NCBI RefSeq assembly: GCF_024868665.1
Contig: NC_079902.1
Span: 12,676,550-12,740,549, forward strand
From: Triplophysa rosa
Taxonomy: Eukaryota > Chordata > Actinopteri > Cypriniformes > Nemacheilidae
DNA: 64,000 nt
Direction of reading: 5' to 3'
Of the stretch, positions 11,101 through 45,662 are shown one piece after another (position 1 is the stretch's first letter; every line of letters starts with the position of its first letter). The notes under the pieces were generated by a model. It did not search any database. It was not told the origin of the DNA and saw nothing but the letters and a program-made list of their open reading frames with translations. Made by a program: the position numbers and the translations under genes.

Positions 11101-12643
11101 CCGAAGGAGATAACATATTTATGAAACGCGCTCTGCTCTGTAGAGCAGTTAGTCTGTTTAGGGCTACTGTTGGGAAAACAAGCTGAATTCCAAGCAAAGC
11201 AAGGGGACCGCGGTGATGGAAATAGCTCATTGTAAGGTAATAAAAACATAACGCTTCATTATGGAGCGTCTTTAAACACCTATGAAGACATATTTATGTA
11301 TGTTATATTGCATTTCTGTCAATATATCCTCCAAAAACTTACAAACAGCACCTTTAAGCCAAAATGAATGATTGTTAGCTTTATGTACAGTATATGCAAT
11401 AAAACAACGTCATAAAATTCAGACATGATTCACATGAGAATAACCGAAGATAATAAAAACGTACCGGATGCTTCACTGAGAAGTTAACGATCACATACTC
11501 GTCTTCAGATGCCTGCCATGACCGCAAGGTCACGACATCCCTGTTCTTCAGCGGTTTTGGACAAATCCCTGAGAGAAAACACATGAGCAAAGGTCAACAA
11601 ACACCTTCACCAGACCTGCGGGCAGACGGCCCATAGATGAACGATCATTACAAGTCTGAGGAAAGAGAAATGCTACCATGCTGCTGACTATAAATACACA
11701 CAAAAACGTTTCTACAGGCTCAAGAGCTTATCTACAATACAGCCTCAAAGCACGCCATAAGCTTCCGATACTTTCTAAGCTTTGCCTGTTTGGTGGATTG
11801 GTGGACAACTGAAAGTACAACAAAGGAATCAAGAAAGCAACTGGAATGATCGTGTATTTATTTAAAAAAAACATTCTTGAGTGATTTTTAAGAGGAATAA
11901 GAACGGTGTCTTAACTCACATGAAAAGTAGCCCACATCAGCATTGGGGCCCAGGCGAGCGATGTCAAAACTCTCCAGCATTGTGGGGTCCCACGTCTTGC
12001 GATACAGGCTGTCGTGAAGCACGTCATACATGGTAGCAGCGGATACATCGTCTATGGTTATTCTACACTGTATGGGAAACAATATCAGTATCAGTGTTGT
12101 TATGACCCCCGTACACACGCAAACACACCAGTTTCCATGCTCACAACAATAAAGGTAAACGAGTAAATGACACTATTTAAACGTTGAAAAGTAAAAAAAA
12201 AATCACACTTGAAGACAATATGTTACAATGTAAAGACAATCAAAATACATTGTTTTATTTTAGGGAATTTGGGCAGGTTTTCAGGCTGGGACACCAGTTG
12301 GCAGTCTAACTAAACCAGTTGGAGATCACATGCCATGCTATAAATACATAAAACCATTAAACCAGCTTAGTTTGGATAAAGTTGTCATACATATTTTCTT
12401 ACATATATCCTAGTTCGATAAACACATGTATAACCTTTAACATTTATTCAACTAGCTTACCTTGATTTTGTGGATTTTGGAGTAGTTGCCTTTGTTCCCT
12501 TGAGAAGATAATGGGGCCACCTCGACCCAAACCTCCATCCCATTCTTATCATACTTGCTGAGCCAGTTTTCCGTAGACAAACACTGTCTCTTAAACTCAT
12601 TGAACATGGACTCATCCGGAATAATGCCCGATCCCCGAGACAT
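5106..12643 (-). CDS. stard14: STARD10-like START-domain lipid-transfer protein (probably stard14)
   Basis: Six coding exons on the minus strand: 12643-12461, 12067-11920, 11568-11465, 10883-10766, 10658-10606 and 5312-5106. Phases match and encode 270 aa. Nearly the whole protein is one START domain. Recognisable STARD10-type blocks include YDVLHDSLYRKTWD, FDIARLGPNADVGYF, CPKPLKNRDVVTLRSW, VKHPKYPPRKDVVRAVS, TGYLIKPTG and LPKWVVNKASQ. The tail has RGDSLENVDESS, like the acidic casein-kinase site region of STARD10. STARD10 moves phosphatidylcholine and phosphatidylethanolamine between membranes. Human STARD10 lies at 11q13, not beside PDZD11, so this copy is more likely the fish-specific relative stard14. 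The symbol rests on that reasoning. The 5.3-kb last intron is filled with repeats. Confidence 0.85.
5683..7133. repeat. Composite transposon remnant in stard14 intron 5
   Basis: Left end 'ccagtgttgtgcaagttac' and right end 'gcaacactgg' form inverted termini (ccagtgttg). The left part has the motif 'cattacagattacttgttac' common in fish repeats. The right part has 'gggaaaaccgcgaccctgg'. A TTAA-type MITE is inserted at about 6250-6513. No target duplication is obvious, so this could be two abutting old elements. Confidence 0.5.
6250..6513. repeat. TTAA-type MITE nested in the composite repeat
   Basis: Ends 'ttgggtggagtgtccctttaaa'. It carries the family's central hairpin (two facing copies of the 'actatggtagtcaatgatg' type). 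The left end is degraded. Confidence 0.6.
7363..8424 (+). mobile_element. 5'-truncated L2-like LINE
   Basis: Translates in broken frames to the end of a non-LTR reverse transcriptase. The catalytic YADD box sits near 7390-7410 (HYYADDTQLY), followed by NTNKTEILLIGPK and KDLGVILDS. After a frameshift near 7685 come SRLDYCNAL, QNAAARVLTR and LHWIPIKYR. The 3' end has 'aagcgctatataaataaa' and a (gaatt)-type tail at about 8408-8424. The frames are interrupted and the 5' portion is absent, so it is inactive. Confidence 0.8.
8804..9420. mobile_element. Non-autonomous hAT element with 8-bp target duplication
   Basis: 617 bp bounded by 'tagggatgcac' and 'gtgcatcccta' (perfect inverted termini). It is flanked by the direct repeat 'atattaat' at 8796-8803 and 9421-9428. 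The subterminal parts are rich in 'atcggcc' repeats. No transposase coding. The 8-bp duplication and TAGGGATG termini indicate the hAT superfamily. It sits in stard14 intron 5. Confidence 0.9.
10972..11357. repeat. MITE, family B (inverse of 3591-3977)
   Basis: Reverse-complement relative of the copy at 3591-3977. It shares 'gcactacggtggctgacac', 'ggagataacatatttatgaa', 'gagcagttagtctgttta' and 'cataacgctt', and ends in 'cctttaag'. It lies in stard14 intron 3. No coding capacity. Confidence 0.7.
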
Positions 12644-13100
12644 GTCTAGGACAACAATTTACCCAAATGAGAAACAAAGCAAAAACACGGATCGTCCAAA
12701 ACAAGACCGGCCTGAAACTAGATCGAGATCTTTCTGCTCGCGGAGGACGAGATGCGGTTATTATAGCGACAGATTAACATTTCAAGACCGACAGGATTCT
12801 TGTCCAAAATTCCTCACCTGTCGTCAGCTCGTGGAAAAATAACGTCACTAGTTACTTCCGGAAGTAGCACAGGTGTATTACAAAACCGCAACGGAGAGAG
12901 CTGAGCGCGTGCGGTGTGGAACGACAGTGATTTAGCGCACTGACATGATCGTGATTTATACCCACAGTCTTAAAGCGACTCAAGTGAGACCTGTCGGCAA
13001 ACTGGCACTGTCTTGGGTGTGTCGCACCGCCCATATTGATTGGTCATTCGGGTGTCTACTGTTGGGACTCCCGGACTGATTTGCATGATTGATTCTTAGC
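12644..13100 (-). promoter_or_regulatory. stard14: Probable stard14 5' UTR and promoter region
   Basis: Sequence upstream of the stard14 ATG. It has CpG-containing patches near 12700-13000 and no in-frame coding extension. The TSS cannot be placed. Beyond about 13100, up to the Rab gene's 3' end at about 14040, I see only a MITE and AT-rich sequence. Confidence 0.35.
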
Positions 13101-13339
13101 GGACTGCGTACGAGAACCCCGCCTTCTGTTTACTGACCGAAACCCATTGATACGTGTGCTGAAACCCTTTACATGACATCGTCCAGCGTGCTGGTGCTGT
13201 GTGTCATCATGACAGAAAAAAAGGCTGATTACTTTCTTTATGATGTATGCGTACCAAAAGTGAGGCAAACTTAGAAAATCGTGTGTAATAGTTTAACCCA
13301 TAAAACGATTCTTTACTTAATAAGAGAATATAAACTTCT

Positions 13340-13566
13340 GTCATCATTTATTCACCCTCGTCCATACAATGAAGACAATGGGCACCCAATGTCGTTTGGT
13401 TACCGACGTTCTTCAAAATTTGTGTTGTGAAAAAGCAAAGCCCCAAAATAATAGTGCAGTAAATAAATAAATAAAATAATGTCTTCTGCAGAAGAATGTC
13501 ATAAATATTTGGACTAACATAAGTGTAAGCAAATAATGAAATCATTTTGGGTGAACCATTCCTTTA
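13340..13566. repeat. TTAA-type MITE
   Basis: Carries 'ctgtcatcatttattcaccctc' at the left (written in part) and 'ttgggtgaaccattcctttaaa' at the right, with the usual 'ggttaccgacgttcttcaaaa' centre. Diverged copy between stard14 and rab41. Confidence 0.6.
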
Positions 13567-14041
13567 AATAAATTATAGATACAACTACAATTGTGTCAAC
13601 AAACCTAGGACCAATTTAATGAAGATAAAGCTGCGGCAAGTGCTTAGAATAAATAGAAACTCCCTCAATATTGAGACCTCAACAAGCTAAAAGATTGAAT
13701 CCCAAAAGGGGTTACTTATAATAAAGATGCTAGAATAACAGTTTTGATTTATTTGGGACTTTTACAATATACAATATTCCTATAGTTACATTTACGTTAT
13801 CCCATAGTTCCATTAAAATGTGGAATATGTGAATATGTGCGGTAGTGCATAAGTTGAAATACTTCAAGTTACAAAATTCCTATATTTACATTTGTGTTAT
13901 GCCATAGTTTTGATTATTTTACCATAAATATATCTAAATTTAAAATAAACAGAAAATAAATACAGAACAAGTGACCCTAAACTTTTGTGAGGTGGTGCAT
14001 AACTCGAGAACCCAGACAAGCAACACATTTGGTGAATTGTT

Positions 14042-14047
14042 TTTATT
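14042..14047 (-). terminator. rab41: Probable polyadenylation signal of rab41
   Basis: Minus-strand AATAAA about 1.9 kb past the stop codon at 15922. The intervening stretch 14048-15921 has no coding sequence and behaves as a long 3' UTR. A nearer cryptic signal cannot be excluded. Confidence 0.4.
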
Positions 14048-15840
14048 CATGTGATACATTTTGGTGTCTCTTTAACCTTCCACTTTTTACAGCATATAAT
14101 AATAGTACTTTGTTCACACAAACGTTGCTAAACTAGTAGACAGCGTAGTTCAAACAGACCAACACACTTCAGAATAGCACACAGCTGAGTATTCAGTAAG
14201 TGATAAGTGATAGAGCTGTTCAGGAGTGATTTTACTCTTGTTTAACTATTAATATAACTTGATGTGTACGATTTAATGTTAAAAACACACTTGATGTCAT
14301 TTTTTGTCTTAGTGATTTATCTGTTTTTTTATTGAATAAAAAATGAGAGGGTGATATAAGTGAGTTGAGTGATACCTCTCCACCAAATAAAAGCCAATTC
14401 AAGGTAAATTCTTGAAACCCAACATTACAAACAGGAGGGTGAGAGTCTTTATTAATGTGACCGTAGTGGCAAGATAGTGATGCGACTAGGTTTTCGTGAT
14501 ACAGTAGCCAGGCAGCAATGCAAATTATACATCGATCACTTGGTTCCCACACATTAACTGCCATTCCCGTCAAGCATACAACACATTGTTTCACCAGCTA
14601 GTAAGATAATAAATAAACACATGAAACCAACAGTCTCATAACAAGCAATACCAACACGTGTCTACGCTAAGCGATAGGCGCATTTAAGGAAAAAATCGAA
14701 ATATCCTGTTTAACAGAAACCTCATTGGCTCTATGCAGTGTTAATAGGCTCGCAGACCACAGCACTATGGCCTGCTTTGGTGCACTAAGACATAACAAAA
14801 CAAGCAAGGCATTTTTGTGTTAAACCGTCTCTAAACCGCATGCTGTTCCTACCACTTGCACAGCAAAAACAAGGCAGAAGATGAATGGATGAGCAGGGAG
14901 ACTTCAGATGAGTTCATCCCTTAGTGTGAATTGCTGATGCTTTCGATATCCCAGTGATGCGTACAGTTTGGTCAGTACATACATTTATACAATTAACTTT
15001 AGGTTTCGTAACTAGTTGTGGATAACTTGTTAAATATCTTAGGTTTCGTCGTTCGGAAATTAAATAAGTTTACAAATTTCCCTTTTTTAAGAATGATAGT
15101 TTTCCACAGTTCACCACATTCCATTCCAATATAAAATGAGCCTGTCCAGAATGAAGTTTGAGAACAAACTGCGTCTAATGTTTTTGGCCTGAAACAAAAG
15201 ACCCTCAAATTATAGCTGGTCCCCAATACCATAGTTAACATGAAAACATCCACTTATACAGAATATTCTGTCGAAGATGACATTTCACAATATTTCCAGG
15301 ATGAAAGAGATCCTTTCAAAAGATTCCTTTTAAATAACATCCACCAAAACAAACAAACAAAGAAAAAAACTATGGTCAACAAAATAGTGTGTAATGTTCA
15401 TGTCAAATTCTTGTCAGTAACAGACATTTACAGCCTCTCCCAACAATAATGCCAAGTTCTTCCTCCAGTGAATAAAAAAGCAATGCTTAAAATGGTCAGC
15501 CCCGGCTCTCTACAGATAGGTGAATTCTCTGTAACAACTTCACAACAACTATGACAGCACTGATGTTAAAATAAGTGCACAAACTCAAGAGCACGTGAGC
15601 CATGTCAGTCTGCGATCTCATTTTATGCCATGCAGCCAGAACAGATCTGAATGGTTTTAGAATTTAATCTATTGTACTTTTTTCCATTAATATACGTATA
15701 TTCGGAATCCGTTTTAATACAGAGTAATAGCACATCCACACGGTTACTCTGAAAAGTCACTGAGTCAAAGAGAAACAAAAGGTTCTCCACAAATGACGTG
15801 GGGCCATGGGAGGCGTGAGTGACCACTGAGAGGCAAGCTG

Positions 15841-15844
15841 TGTA

Positions 15845-15869
<25 letters not shown>
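15841..15869. repeat. (TG)n microsatellite
   Basis: Roughly 14 TG units with one interruption, in the rab41 3' UTR just past the stop codon. It creates a spurious (TH)n ORF on the other strand. Confidence 0.9.
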
Positions 15870-15876
<7 letters not shown>

Positions 15877-15921
15877 TTTGTGTGAGGGGACGCAGGTTCT
15901 GGTGAGCATTAAGAGTGGTCA

Positions 15922-24254
<8,333 letters not shown>

Positions 24255-24400
24255 ATTTGTCGAGTTAAATATAAAACAACTATTTAGATGGTTATTTAGT
24301 TGCTGTCAGCGGACGAAGGACACGCTCAACAGTCCAGTGACAGAGCCCGGATAGCTGAGAGACACAGCGCCTCCCAGTGGCCACAAGTGAAAATACAGGT
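24255..24400 (-). promoter_or_regulatory. rab41: Probable rab41 5' UTR and core promoter
   Basis: GC-rich 5' flank of the rab41 ATG, with no TATA box evident. The septin6 polyadenylation signal lies about 430 bases upstream on the same strand, so the gap between the two genes is very short. Confidence 0.35.
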
Positions 24401-24681
24401 CGCGTTACAAAACTGAATGCGATTTGCTGATCATGATCGGTTGCCTTGGTTTAAGAGACTTTATGCGCGAGGATACGGCCTAGAAAGACAGTTCACCGTT
24501 TTTCTGACACAAAACCTGCGTTAACCGTTAGCCTAACCATTGGATTGTCTTAATAGTCTTATACTTTTTCTTAAGAAGTATTTCTTATGTAATTCTGGAG
24601 CACAGCATGTTCTACCATTTTGTAAACTTATACATAGTATGTTAATAAGGATGATATATCAAACAATTGTTTTAATGTAGT

Positions 24682-24687
24682 TTTATT
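24682..24687 (-). terminator. septin6: Possible distal polyadenylation signal of septin6
   Basis: Minus-strand AATAAA followed by a T-rich stretch. It would give a 3' UTR of about 1.4 kb from the alternative last exon at 26105, or 4.6 kb from the stop at 29287. The region 24700-29286 has no other gene I can recognise. Confidence 0.4.
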
Positions 24688-26095
24688 GAAAATGTACACC
24701 ATGGAATTTGACTACAGTTCAATATTTCACAAATTTGTGGTATTACAGGGGTGAGGGTAATTGACATTGAGGGGAAAATATGGAAGGTGACAAGAAAAAT
24801 GTATGCCAGTCTTGACAGTCAAAATGTTTCACACAGAAAACAGTCACTTGTCAATGATGTCATTAATCATTAAAACAAGTCTCTACACTGACAAGCAAAA
24901 TAGGTCCTTAAAAATTATATGTACTACACACGAACATCTGTACCTTAAAAAAATGACTGTAAACCCTTCACGTATATATATAAATGCAGTATTTGGCAAA
25001 ATGGGAAATTACGTATATGAATCTGAATGTGACTAAACATTGTACCTGAAATAAATACACATAAAAAGTCCAAAAAACAAGGCATTTAAGGAGTAAATAT
25101 GTCTAAGCAAAGAGCCTTTAAAATGATTTCATAAACAATAATGTTCAGGGCATGCAACAGAACAGAAAATAAAGCATTTATAAAAACGTGGCACTGAATG
25201 TGACCTACATGGTATTTCAATAGGTGCTCCATTACTCTCTAAGATTAGCCTATATTTTAAATTAAATAAATTACAACTATATTGCCGACTTTGTGGAATT
25301 GAAATGCTTCCTGAAAAAATGTGTAGGGAATTACAAAACATAGAAATCTTTTAGATTTAACTTATATTTAACTCATGCTTCCAGATAAAGATTCTTGTTA
25401 AAATTACAGCCAAACAGTTTATCTCTCACTTCACATATTTTGCTGCATTAACAACCAGGAACATGCGGGCCCATTTTCTTTGGATTTTCTCAATGTTTCA
25501 CAGCCAGCTGGCCAAAATGTCTTAATACAGATAATCTTACTCTACCCAACTTAGTTTCACATCCTAAATAAAATGTTTAACAAATAGTCTAATGCTTGCA
25601 GAAGAAATGAGTTAGTTTCCGTTTGATCCTCTCAGATAACAGTGTGTTAGTTCATGAGGACATGCAAGTTCATTCCCAAGTACACATGTATTTATAAAAG
25701 AACCTAAATGTTTCAAACAAACTGAAACTGCAAGGCAATATCATGGACGTAAAAGATGAAGTTTTGTCCATCTACAACTAAACAAAACTATATTTGTTCT
25801 AACCTGTCTACCAGATCTTTATGTTCTGGTGTCGCCAGCGAATTCCATTTGTCAAAACACTAATGAGGGACTGCTTAGCATGCCCTTTCCAGGAAACAGT
25901 TTCTCGTGAAAAATACCATGTTAATCTCACATAAGGCCATGTTCAACAGGGCACACAGCATGAAAGTTTAAAAACGAAAAAATGTAGATGAAACAAATGT
26001 TTTAAAAAAGGCTGACGGATTGAGAAAGACAGGAAGAAGAGTGGACGTTTAGCTCTTGTTGCAATCCCCTCTTCAGACAGGTGGCCAAGACAAAG

Positions 26096-26105
26096 TTAAA
26101 AGAAG
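26096..26105 (-). other. septin6: Candidate alternative last coding exon of septin6
   Basis: A strong minus-strand acceptor (pyrimidine tract 'tttcctttctttctctag') is followed by 'cttcttttaa'. Spliced to exon 9 (which ends in AA), it reads AAC TTC TTT TAA, replacing the C-terminal ...KKN by ...KKNFF. That gives 429 aa instead of 427. Human SEPTIN6 is known to have isoforms of about these lengths. Confidence 0.5.
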
Positions 26106-27597
26106 CTAGAGAAAGAAAGGAAACACAAACGCTGATTAGAAAGTACCAGGAAGTCATTGAACACATCAGCGCCAGTGGGAAATCAACTATATATCAGTCA
26201 ATAAGAAATGGACACTCTTGATTTTTCTTTTGCCAGCCATAAGCATTAAGCATTTGGAATGTGGGTGGATAGGAGAACACACCGTTCCTCTGCACTGCTT
26301 TATATGCACTGTGAATCTTCTAAAACAGAAGTCATTTCCAATTTGCTTAATTTTTTGGTTATAGTATATATATGTTCCTTCCCCACATCCCTGAAAAGGC
26401 AAACATCTTGCAGCGTGTTAGTCACACAACACATCAGAAAACATACACCACTTATAAGCGCAGCTCTAAGCAAATCACACAATAAATACAATGTTAGTCA
26501 AAGTTGCAGAAAGAGCCCACAATAGAAACACAAGAAGTGATCTGAGAAATGCACAGGGCTGTGTTCCCACGGTCTCCCCTTTTAATCTTGGGGTAAGAGT
26601 TAACCAAAGTCTTGACCCGGTCCCTTATCAAAGCCATATTACTCAGTGCAGAGCCAGGGATTACTGCAAAGGAAAGTAAATACAGACACGGCAGTGAGCA
26701 GAGACACTGGAGGGAAGCAAGAGAGTTAATCAAATGATAAAACCCATAACGTCAACCAGCATGAAATAAACACTTGAAAATCTGGCATCTGCTTTGACAC
26801 AGATAGTTGGTTGATAAAGTTAGTTGCTAAAGCTGGCTAAACCTAATTTCATATTTTATTCATGTAAAGATCTTCTTTATGATGATGTACGGCTACATTT
26901 GGTTTGGGGAAGCTGTCCAGATTCTCTTAACTTGGCTACAGACACCTCTAAACAATGAAAATACATCAAGATGTAGGATAAACATTATTGGTGTTGCAAT
27001 GAGAATTTACAATAAAATTACAGTCACCAATTACTGAATTCATTTGGAAATGAGATTTTTAAAGCACTCTCCAAATGAAACGCAGTCCATTTCACCCAAA
27101 ATGATGCTGCTTTAACTTGTACACAAATAAACATTTTGTATTATTTATTGTTTAAGTGATGTAAGTATGTAATGCAGAATTGTCATAGACAACGACTCTT
27201 TCACAGTTTTAAGGGTTTGTATAAAGAATGCATTTTATTACTAGTACAAATATTGGTCCCTTTGAAATTGAATAAAAGCTGGGATTTCTTAAATTTGTGA
27301 AAAACAAAAGCCATTTAATGACGTGCTATAAAAAGGTGCTTACATTTGTATCAAATGTGCCAAAAAGAAGCTTGTCCAAGCATTGCAATGACAGATTTAT
27401 AAAAATCATTGAGGTATGACTGCAGTTGACTGGACAGTATCTGTGTGACATGCATTGAGCAAAAATGAGACAAAACAACAAAATACCAAAACACCAGTTC
27501 ATTACTTCTACCTTTCCTAAAGCTTCACTCTCAGGTTCCAATGAACAGTAAAAATAACCGTTTGATGCCTTAAAACTAATTCACTGTATGACCAATC

Positions 27598-27895
27598 TGA
27601 AAGTCGTAGTTCACCCAAAAATGAAAAAATCTGTCATCATTTACTCGCCTGTGTCATTTCAAACCTGTATGGCTTTCTTTCTTCTGCAGAACGCAAAAGA
27701 AGATATTTTAAAGAATGTTTTTAACCGAAACAGCGAAGGCACTCACTGCATTGGTTTTGTGTCCATACAGTAGAAGTGAATGGGTGCTGCCGCTGTTTGG
27801 TTACCAACTTTCTGTGTTCTGCGGAAGAAAGAAAGTCATACATGTTTGAAATGACAAGAGTGTGAGTCAATTTTTGGGTGAACTATCACTTGAAT
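27598..27895. repeat. TTAA-type MITE
   Basis: Left 'tcgtagttcacccaaaaatg', right 'ttgggtgaactatcacttgaa'. It lies between the two candidate septin6 last exons. Confidence 0.7.
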
Positions 27896-28924
27896 GCTGT
27901 CTTATTTAACAAGCCCTTGTTTTTCTAACAATTCTGGTACTATTAATACAAGTCGGCTGTCTCATTTTAGCCTGTTTTCTTACTACTGCCAACCCACGAC
28001 AGTAGTCACTCATGTTCAAGGCAACTCATACTCTAGTCATGCAGAACAAAGCAACAGCATTGACATCACAAAACAGCAAAACAGAGATGTAAAAACAAAA
28101 GTTAACGTATCAAACGATCTAAACGAAGGACTCCATTCACAGTTAATATCCCTCCTCAGCTGTGTTATGCGTGAAATCGGGAGGGGGGAGATGGGGGAGG
28201 CAGGGGGGAGAAGGGAGAGGGAAACAGCATGGCTCAGGAGCACTGAGCACTGCATTCACAGCGGGCAGGGGGAGCACTTTCTACAGGAATCCTGAACTGG
28301 AAATGAGAGAGAAGGAAGATTATTGTTCCCTACAGGTTACACTCACTCTTATATTCACACATTAACAAAGACGATGATCTACTGTCAGTCATGCATGTGT
28401 CAAAATTAAGCTATAAAAAAAGACTGCAGAGGGCATATGTGGTAAGGCTTTGAGCAACAGTCATTACATCATCCTCAGCTTTATTAAGAAACTGGATATC
28501 AAAAACATAAAGACTGTTGTATTTAGTCATATAAAAAGGTCTGTGGCAAGGGATTGTGCACTAAGCAACAGAATTGTTTTAAGGCCAAGTCCTGGACTAG
28601 TGTGAGCGGCTATAAAAAGCGAGTCATGAAAGGCTCTTTTGTGTGAAATTGCGGAGAAGCAGTGCAGTTCTAACAACAGCAGATTGTTATGGATTCAGAT
28701 GGCTGCACATCACACAGGGAGAGCAATAAACTCTCACCCAGCACTGGTGACATAATATCTCCTGCTGTTAGCACACAGACATTCTTTACACAGGATAAAA
28801 GACGACTTATAATTAGAAATAACTGTAATTGCAATGACGGTGTTTTAATATCGCAACGACTGAGTGACTGTCATCATTAAATGCATTGCAATTTAGTTCC
28901 CTCATGCAAATGAGGGTTGTCCTT

Positions 28925-29223
28925 ATAAGGAATAGTTCACCCAAAAATAAATATTCTGTCATCATTTACTCGCCATCTTGTCATTTCAAACCTTTATGAC
29001 TATTTCTTCTGCAGAACACAAAAGATGATATTTTAAAGAATGTTGGTAACCAAACAACACTGGCCCCTATTGACTTCCATTGTATGGACACAGAACCACA
29101 GACACGTTTTTCAAAAATCTTCATTTGTGTTCCACAGAAGAAAGAGTCGAATATACGTTTTAACAACATGAGGGTGAATAACTGCCGATAGAATTTTTAT
29201 TTTTGGGTGAACTATCCCTTTAA
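28925..29223. repeat. TTAA-type MITE
   Basis: Left 'aaggaatagttcacccaaaa', right 'gggtgaactatccctttaag'. About 60 bases past the septin6 stop codon, so it is probably transcribed in the 3' UTR. Confidence 0.75.
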
Positions 29224-29286
29224 GAGATACTTTGAAAGCCTTACCAGCATAAGGTGTCTCATGCGGGACTGGGAGCAGGTGGAGGG

Positions 29287-43340
<14,054 letters not shown>

Positions 43341-43460
43341 GGTTCTCTCCTGCATCAAACCTTCCACAGGAAATTGTAGCCCGCACCGCACGCAGACTAG
43401 CAAAGCAACAGCGAAGGGAACTACACCATTGACTGTACCATTCACTTCTGATGCCGAAAT
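43341..43460 (-). promoter_or_regulatory. septin6: Probable septin6 5' UTR and promoter
   Basis: Immediate 5' flank of the septin6 ATG, enriched in CpG ('gcccgcaccgcacgcagac'). No TATA box seen. The 2.4 kb to the sowahd ATG otherwise holds repeats only. Confidence 0.4.
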
Positions 43461-43827
43461 CATGACAGCCTTCGATTAATTTTATAATAGCACACATTTT
43501 CAAATTGTGATCAATTATGCCGATATTGACCCAGGTCGAATATTCGTGTTAGGTGACGATTTTATAACTCAATTACCTAATGGCAAAAACATTTACTAGC
43601 GTGACCCCCGTTAGATTAAATGGTTCAGTCCATTTTGTCTTCAGATCAACCGAATGTAACGCATTTATCTACAGGTTTAGCAACTACAGATGCTAAAGGA
43701 ATGTTTTAGCACAAAATGTTTTAAATATTTCATATTTTGCGTATGATTATATCACACTCTAAAGCCAATAAATACACGTCCTAATGTTAACGTGAAAAAA
43801 TATATACAAATTACGTTTACGTTACAT

Positions 43828-43885
43828 TTATGGCAGGTCTACGCTTTTATCCAAAGCGACTTAACGTTGCAAGTATGAGAGCATT
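43828..43885 (-). repeat. SINE 3' fragment
   Basis: Inverse of 'taagtcgctttggataaaag', the 3' tail of the tRNA-derived SINE found intact at 41324-41463. No promoter part. Confidence 0.5.
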
Positions 43886-43955
43886 AAACATTTCGTCAAC
43901 GTGCCAAATAACAGTACTCGTAGTATATAAGCCATGTTGTAAAGTTTTAAAGTTG

Positions 43956-44071
<116 letters not shown>

Positions 44072-44442
44072 TGTATTATCTGTATTTATCTGAATTTTTG
44101 AATATATTTTTATTCTGTGTTGGTGTTATTTGTATGCACCATGGGTCTGAGAGTAACGCGATTTCAATCCTCTATATGTATGTAGGCTACTGTTTTTGGC
44201 AGAATTGACAGCAGACATTGACTTTTGATGTTAGGAGGATTAGAGCTCAAGTAAGCTAAAGGGAGAAAATTAACAACATGAAACACGAATTTTATAGACA
44301 AGCAACAAAGACGGTTATTGGTTAGTCAGATAAATGGGGAACAGGTATGTTTTGAGTTGTTTTTTTAAGTTGTTATGGATGCTGCAGCTCTGTCAATTAA
44401 TTCCACCACCAGTTGCCCTTTTTGTTACCAATGTGCATGCGC

Positions 44443-44694
44443 GTGTGAAAGTGACCTATTTGTCAGGTATGGTGACCCATACCCGAAATGTGACCTCTGC
44501 ATTTAAGCCATCCGGTAGTGAACACGCACAGCAAGTCGTGAACACACGTACACCCGGAGCAGTGGGCAGATATCACTGCAGCAAGTAGGGAAAGGTGCCT
44601 TGCTCAAGGGCACCTCAGTCGTTATACCGCATGCCCTGAGAATCGAACCTTCTGGTCACAAGTCCGACTCTCTAACCATTAGGCCACGACTGCC
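44443..44694 (-). repeat. tRNA-derived SINE, near full length
   Basis: Minus strand: head 'ggcagtcgtggcctaatggt' holds an A box (tggcctaatgg), then a B box 'ggttcgattct' at 44639-44649. A conserved core ('cttgagcaaggcacc') follows, then a 3' part ending near 'gtcactttcac'. It resembles the HE1/V-SINE style of fish SINE. The family name is not certain. Confidence 0.75.
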
Positions 44695-45662
44695 ACGTGT
44701 TAATGAGAGAGAGCGATGGGTTCTCTATAATTTTGTATTATACATTATGGTGAATGTTATGAAAATGCAATTGTTTTTGTGTTTTTCGTTATTGTGTTCT
44801 GTTTAACGAAATCTCTTATTCAAATGTACATTAAATTTTAATTGAATGAGGTAGTGTGGTTTTACAAAAATACTTTTGACTTCCCTCTCTGTACCATCAG
44901 CCAACTGAATGGTCAGAAATGTAGTGGGTGTTTATTTAGTTACTGGTGCGTGAACTTTGGATCTGCAACTTTATGGGGAGGGTTACGGAAATGGCCACGA
45001 TGAGGAAAACACACTCGAATAGTTTCGATTAGCTGAAAGACCTTTGTCTGCCTGTCTCTGTCAGAAACAAAATTCGGAGTTGTGAAGCACTAAACCACAG
45101 GAAAGTTTTGGACTGAAATGTGTGTAGACGTCATCACACAGGGACTACTTTGAGGCGTTAAAAGGTGAGAGAGCACAGGAATACGTAATTTACCTGAGAT
45201 AGGATATGCATTAGCCTAACTCTTTCATTAAACTGGTAATTCTAGTAATATGTAAGAGTACGTTAAATCGATCACGATGTTTGATGTAGTTACTTTTTAT
45301 ATATAAAACGTACGTGAACAATTATGTCACTATAGCAACTATAGCAAGTTTTCTTTTCAGGATTAACCCCACGCTAATCTAAGGAGACCATATAAATTAA
45401 TAGTCGCCAATAATTAAATACAAAAAGTAACTTTATAGCAAAGATCATCATTGTGAAAAATATCTGTTTCTGTGTGTAAAAAGGAACCAAAATGAGGAAG
45501 AAGCGCTCAGTCTTTTCTATAGGGAATTGCTCAAGAGAAAACAAAAGCATGCATATAAACGTCTGTTCCTACACAGACATAACAATACTGCATGTGATAC
45601 TGAATATTTTTACAATAATTATTTGCATTAAAACATTGTTATTCTTGAATATTTCAGAGAAG

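Noticed and set aside
27894..28295. 133-aa plus-strand ORF and its antisense partner
   Set aside because: Overlapping low-complexity purine-rich sequence in the septin6 terminal region; no motif, start context or splice support.
44590..44694. A tRNA gene
   Set aside because: The Pol III boxes belong to a SINE head. The cloverleaf acceptor stem does not close, and a SINE body follows.
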